From contig JAVXUO010000908.1 in NCBI GenBank assembly GCA_033065855.1, positions 372,001 to 436,000 of the forward strand: a stretch of 64,000 bases of DNA, written 5' to 3'. The notes beneath the pieces are model-generated. The model did no database searches, was not told where the DNA came from, and worked only from the letters and a program-made list of their open reading frames with translations. This DNA is from Escallonia rubra. Its lineage: Eukaryota; Streptophyta; Magnoliopsida; Escalloniales; Escalloniaceae. Position numbers and translations under genes: made by a program. Within the stretch, counting starts at the first letter, position 1. Every line of letters begins with the position of its first letter. This document shows positions 60,560 through 64,000 of this stretch, piece by piece.

Positions 60560-60867
60560 TAGTTGAAGTCATACAGTTGCTCTAAGTAATGAAATGTGAT
60601 TATCTCGCATACCATAATTAGTCACTTGGAACTCAAGTACAACCATAATGCATAGTTTAATAGCATGAAGTAATCCTACTTGACACACTATGTTAGTTTA
60701 TAAATGTCACGTCGGCTCTATCTAATGTGACTCTTTGTTATTGAGTTCTGATTATTTAGGTCTTGTTTAGACTCTACAGTGTTTGAAATTTTGAATCAGA
60801 AGCATCGAATGCAACATTCGCTTTGGGAATGGTCCCAACCTTCCTCGCTTCATCCAAATCACAACCT

Positions 60868-60945
60868 AGTATTTTGGAAATTGAAAGTAATTACAACTGA
60901 TTAGAGAGTATTTTGGAAATTGAAAGTAATTACAACTGATTAGAG
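60868..60945. repeat. Tandem duplication, 39-bp period, two copies
   Basis: AGTATTTTGGAAATTGAAAG starts at 60868 and 60907. The two copies look identical. Confidence 0.9.
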
Positions 60946-63900
60946 ACAAAGCTTAATTCATTTATTAACAAGGCCAGAACTATGTTACGAGTACTGGTGT
61001 AGGATGCTCGACACCTCAGACAAGAATATCGTATATGCGTCCGACACTTCACGTAGAATATTATATATGCGTCCGACACTTCACGTGGGATATGCCACTA
61101 AGAACACTATCTTATATGTTTCTTTTGTTTCATGAACATTTTTGCTTCAAGATGAGTGAAATTTTTTATTGTAAAGAATGTATGCCATATCAGAAAACCA
61201 TTTCGCCCAAGGAGTAAATGAAAGATTTTAAAAAATTGGGAATATTTCCGTGTTTATGTACCGAGTTTACCTAACATACTGTAACTTTACCATAAAATGA
61301 AATATATTCAGGTCACTCCCAAATTCCCAAAGCTGCCTTATCTATTAAGCAAATAGAGTTCAATCATCTTCTCATGCCATTACTTGAAATTTTATGACTC
61401 CTTGTCAATATAATATGGTGATGCTAGAAAATAAAATTCCTTGTTTCAAGCATTGTCGTTTGAAGGAAAATGAGTTGCAGCATTGAGGTTTAAATGCTGT
61501 TCAAAAGTGAGAGTGGAGTTGCAGGTCAAATCGTTGCTGCCAGTAGATGTATCTATGTATACGCACACACATACACACTATATATGGAAAGAAGGGAAGT
61601 GCTAGTGGCACCTGTTACATTGTTTTGCTAAAAGCACATTGACGGTCGTGAAATTGGTTGCAGAGGGAGTGTGTAATTTACCTGTTTTATCGGTAGACAA
61701 GCAAGTACACATCACTCCTTTGACAATATTCGGAGATGCAGGTGAAGTGCTAGTGCTAGATCTCATTGCCTCCTCTTTATGGTGTAGTTCGAAACTTCTG
61801 CCTTTTAGATCTGCCTAGTGTCTAACTCCTCTTCAATTTTAAGCTTTTATCAATCTTTTTATGACGTGACTCAACAGTCCTATCCTGGGTTCGGTACGGT
61901 GAGGATTGCAAGTTTCATCGTCATTTAGGTGTGCTCCATAGGTGCAAGTTGTTGCTTGCTGTGTACCACCCTCTTCACTACTGCTATTGTTTTTATTAAG
62001 ATTAAAGCCATTACAAAAGACACGGGAAAAATGTGTTGGTGTGTACTCAACAAAACAGCCTAATGCAGATGTTACCTCTTTGCCGTTAACTTTTAAACGT
62101 GATAAAGATATTGGTACATGGTAAATTGAACTGTACGTAGTACGTCGGGAGGTGGGGATAGCCCAGGTAGGGCTGTTGGCTTTGTCTGTTCGTGAAATGG
62201 GTTGTTTTTCGCTTAGGCACACTTATTTGGGAAACTTTGCTGGAGCTAAATTTGTTGGTTCCTATCATTTTTGAAAGTTATCGAAAATAAGCTGCAGTAC
62301 ATAGAAAGGTAACGAACTTAAAATTTCAAATGCATAATTCGTACAAATTGACTAAATAGCAAGAACTAATATATACTATTCAACTCCTCTTTACTTTTTC
62401 CTTCACATTGAGGTGGCTCCTTGAAGTGTTGGTTGTATTCCAAGTACGCAGTGGTCACATGCTGACTTCATGAGGTTGTTCAAACTTCTGCCATATGCAT
62501 TTACCTCTGTGGTGGACCTAAGCCGGTGGTATTCTTGATGGCCAATTGCCTACTGTCTTCCTCTTGTGTCATTAAATGCGAGTCTGCTCTAACTTGACTG
62601 GATCGAGTAAAATCGATGTACTTTAAGTTGGAGTGGGTGTTGAATGTGCATAATTTCATCTTGGGTTGGTGTTGGTTAATTTTGAGTGCAGTAGAGATTT
62701 GCGGTCCAGAGACGTGTAGTCAACTAATCTACGCTTTTGTCTTCACTTTCTTGTGATAGTCATTGGGTTCGACCCAACGACTATATTGCCATCTAAATTA
62801 CTTTTCTCTAGTTATGCTCCGTTTCTCTCTCTTAAATAGCAAACATTGTGGTCTTGAATCGTGCAGGTCATTCATTGTCATGCTCACCAGAGAATTCATG
62901 TCCGAGTCGCTCCTGACAGTGGAGAAAGAAACATAGAAGACGCGGATTGCGCTTCCTATTGTGTATTTAAACCCTGACAGTCTACCAGTGTTTCGGATGA
63001 CTGGTAGAGAGTCGTGGATTAGTGGATGCTGGAACGGGTTCAGGCTCCCATGTGGAATAATACTCTGTTAAAACGGAAAATGTCAGAATCAAAATATGAT
63101 TCGTCTATAGTCCATCCCCAGCATTTTGGGTGCGTATATATAGTCTCTGGTGTCATTTGTTGGCGAGTCGTGTATATTATAGGGTAAAGGGTCAGTTTGT
63201 TTTTGTGCATAACAAGTGGTTTGACCTCAGATGGAAACTCATTCTGTAAATCATTTCATTGTGGCAGCCCTGACTTCAAATCATCAAAGAAGTTGCAGGT
63301 CTACAGTGTCAAGGAAAACGGAGCTTTTCCGTGTTTGTACATTATAGACACATTCTCTTTCCTCTACTCCTATTGTTCATTACCTCGAAAGTTGTTCGGG
63401 AACAATTGTCTGATCATTACAACTGCAGCAGACAATGGTCGTTTTGCTGTATTTGTCCCTGCCATTATATGTTTCACAAAAGAACTGCCTGATTACCCAG
63501 TTTGATATTTGCTTCTGCTATGACAAGTTCTTCAGTCAAGAGTTTTGTCGGACAAAATCAGAAGAAAAATGTAGTAGGTCTGGTCGTTTTTCATTTGCAT
63601 CATTTTCGTATCTAGTTAGGAAATATGGCTGTATATTATTATCATTTTTGATAAATTTTTAGCTATTTGTGTTTGACAATGGGTGAGAGGCGGCCGAAAA
63701 GGTAAAAGCGCATATAATGTTTGGGTTATATTTTTTCAAAATAAAAACATAAAAATAGTGAACTTCTACGTTAAAAATAATACTTTTGGTCATCATTATG
63801 AAAATTAAAAATGAGAATCGAAAACCAGCGGAGCCTTTTTTTCCTGCATTTCAATATCAGGAATATCCTTGCATTTATATGCACACGGTTCTTATTGTCT

Positions 63901-64000
63901 ATTGTTTGCACCAAAAAGCAGACAAAAAATAACAAAAAAAAAAAAAGCAGACAAAAAGATAATGAAGAATTAGTACACATCAAATCGCATCCTTGAAACC
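60946..64000. other. Intergenic, no supported gene
   Basis: The region is AT-rich. CGTCCGACACTTCACGT occurs twice (61039-61086), recalling the GTCCGACAC motifs of the hAT-like elements. Frames at 61839-62222 (minus) and 63197-63505 (plus) have no recognised motif. Just after GTGCAG at 62868 an open stretch of about 37 codons ends in TGA (62979); it might be a terminal exon but nothing upstream joins to it. Confidence 0.4.

Noticed and set aside
61839-62222. 127-codon minus-strand frame as a gene
   Set aside because: Composition is unremarkable, with no motif, no homology recognised and no splice context.
1-64000. tRNA, rRNA, miRNA and LTR retrotransposon genes
   Set aside because: I saw no tRNA box A/B pair, no rRNA sequence and no gag-pol or paired LTRs; miRNA hairpins cannot be judged by eye, so a tRNAscan-SE/Infernal run would be needed.

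Overview
This window is nuclear DNA of a flowering plant, most likely a eudicot. The genes are split by GT-AG introns, their products belong to plant families (HMG-CoA reductase, cinnamoyl-CoA-reductase-like SDRs, F-box/FBD, plant MULE transposase), and AT-rich intergenic DNA is full of small TIR transposons and microsatellites. I cannot name the species.

Layout. 0-7 kb: a decayed LINE on the minus strand, a 670-bp hAT-like element with an 8-bp target duplication, a two-exon gene for an 82-residue membrane protein (minus), and a broken F-box/LRR/FBD gene (minus). 8.6-11.4 kb: an intact four-exon HMG-CoA reductase gene (minus, 582 aa), the step that commits carbon to cytosolic isoprenoids. 11.6-17 kb: its upstream DNA, with a paired G-box, a 187-bp tandem duplication, a decayed tandem duplication of about 1.5 kb and several MITEs.

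17-51 kb: four tandem genes, all plus strand, for cinnamoyl-CoA-reductase-like SDR enzymes (318, 318, 318 and 323 aa). All have six exons with the same phases, and all four need a GC-AG second intron. Genes 2 and 3 are close copies. An orphan last exon of gene 1 at 30.5 kb marks a tandem duplication that ran from intron 5 of gene 1 to just upstream of gene 4. The genes probably act in phenylpropanoid or aldehyde metabolism, but their active-site context (NWYxxSK, not NWYCYGK) argues against classical lignin CCR.

The cluster holds the most interesting element of the window: an apparently complete Mutator-like transposon (31399-36812). It has 114-bp inverted ends that look identical, a four-exon transposase of 1081 aa (minus), and a convergent gene (plus) for a GRF-type zinc-finger/coiled-coil/single-TM protein. 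A second long-TIR element (37093-38738) carries repeated 23-bp near-palindromes. Further elements sit in intron 4 of gene 3 and downstream of genes 2 and 3.

51-64 kb: a six-exon RRM RNA-binding protein gene (plus, 284 aa), a G-quadruplex-prone tract, and two nested hAT-like elements, each with its own 8-bp target duplication. The last 4 kb hold short tandem repeats and no gene I can support.

Exon coordinates come from reading splice sites by eye and checking that frame and phase hold from start codon to stop codon. No alignment or database search was run.
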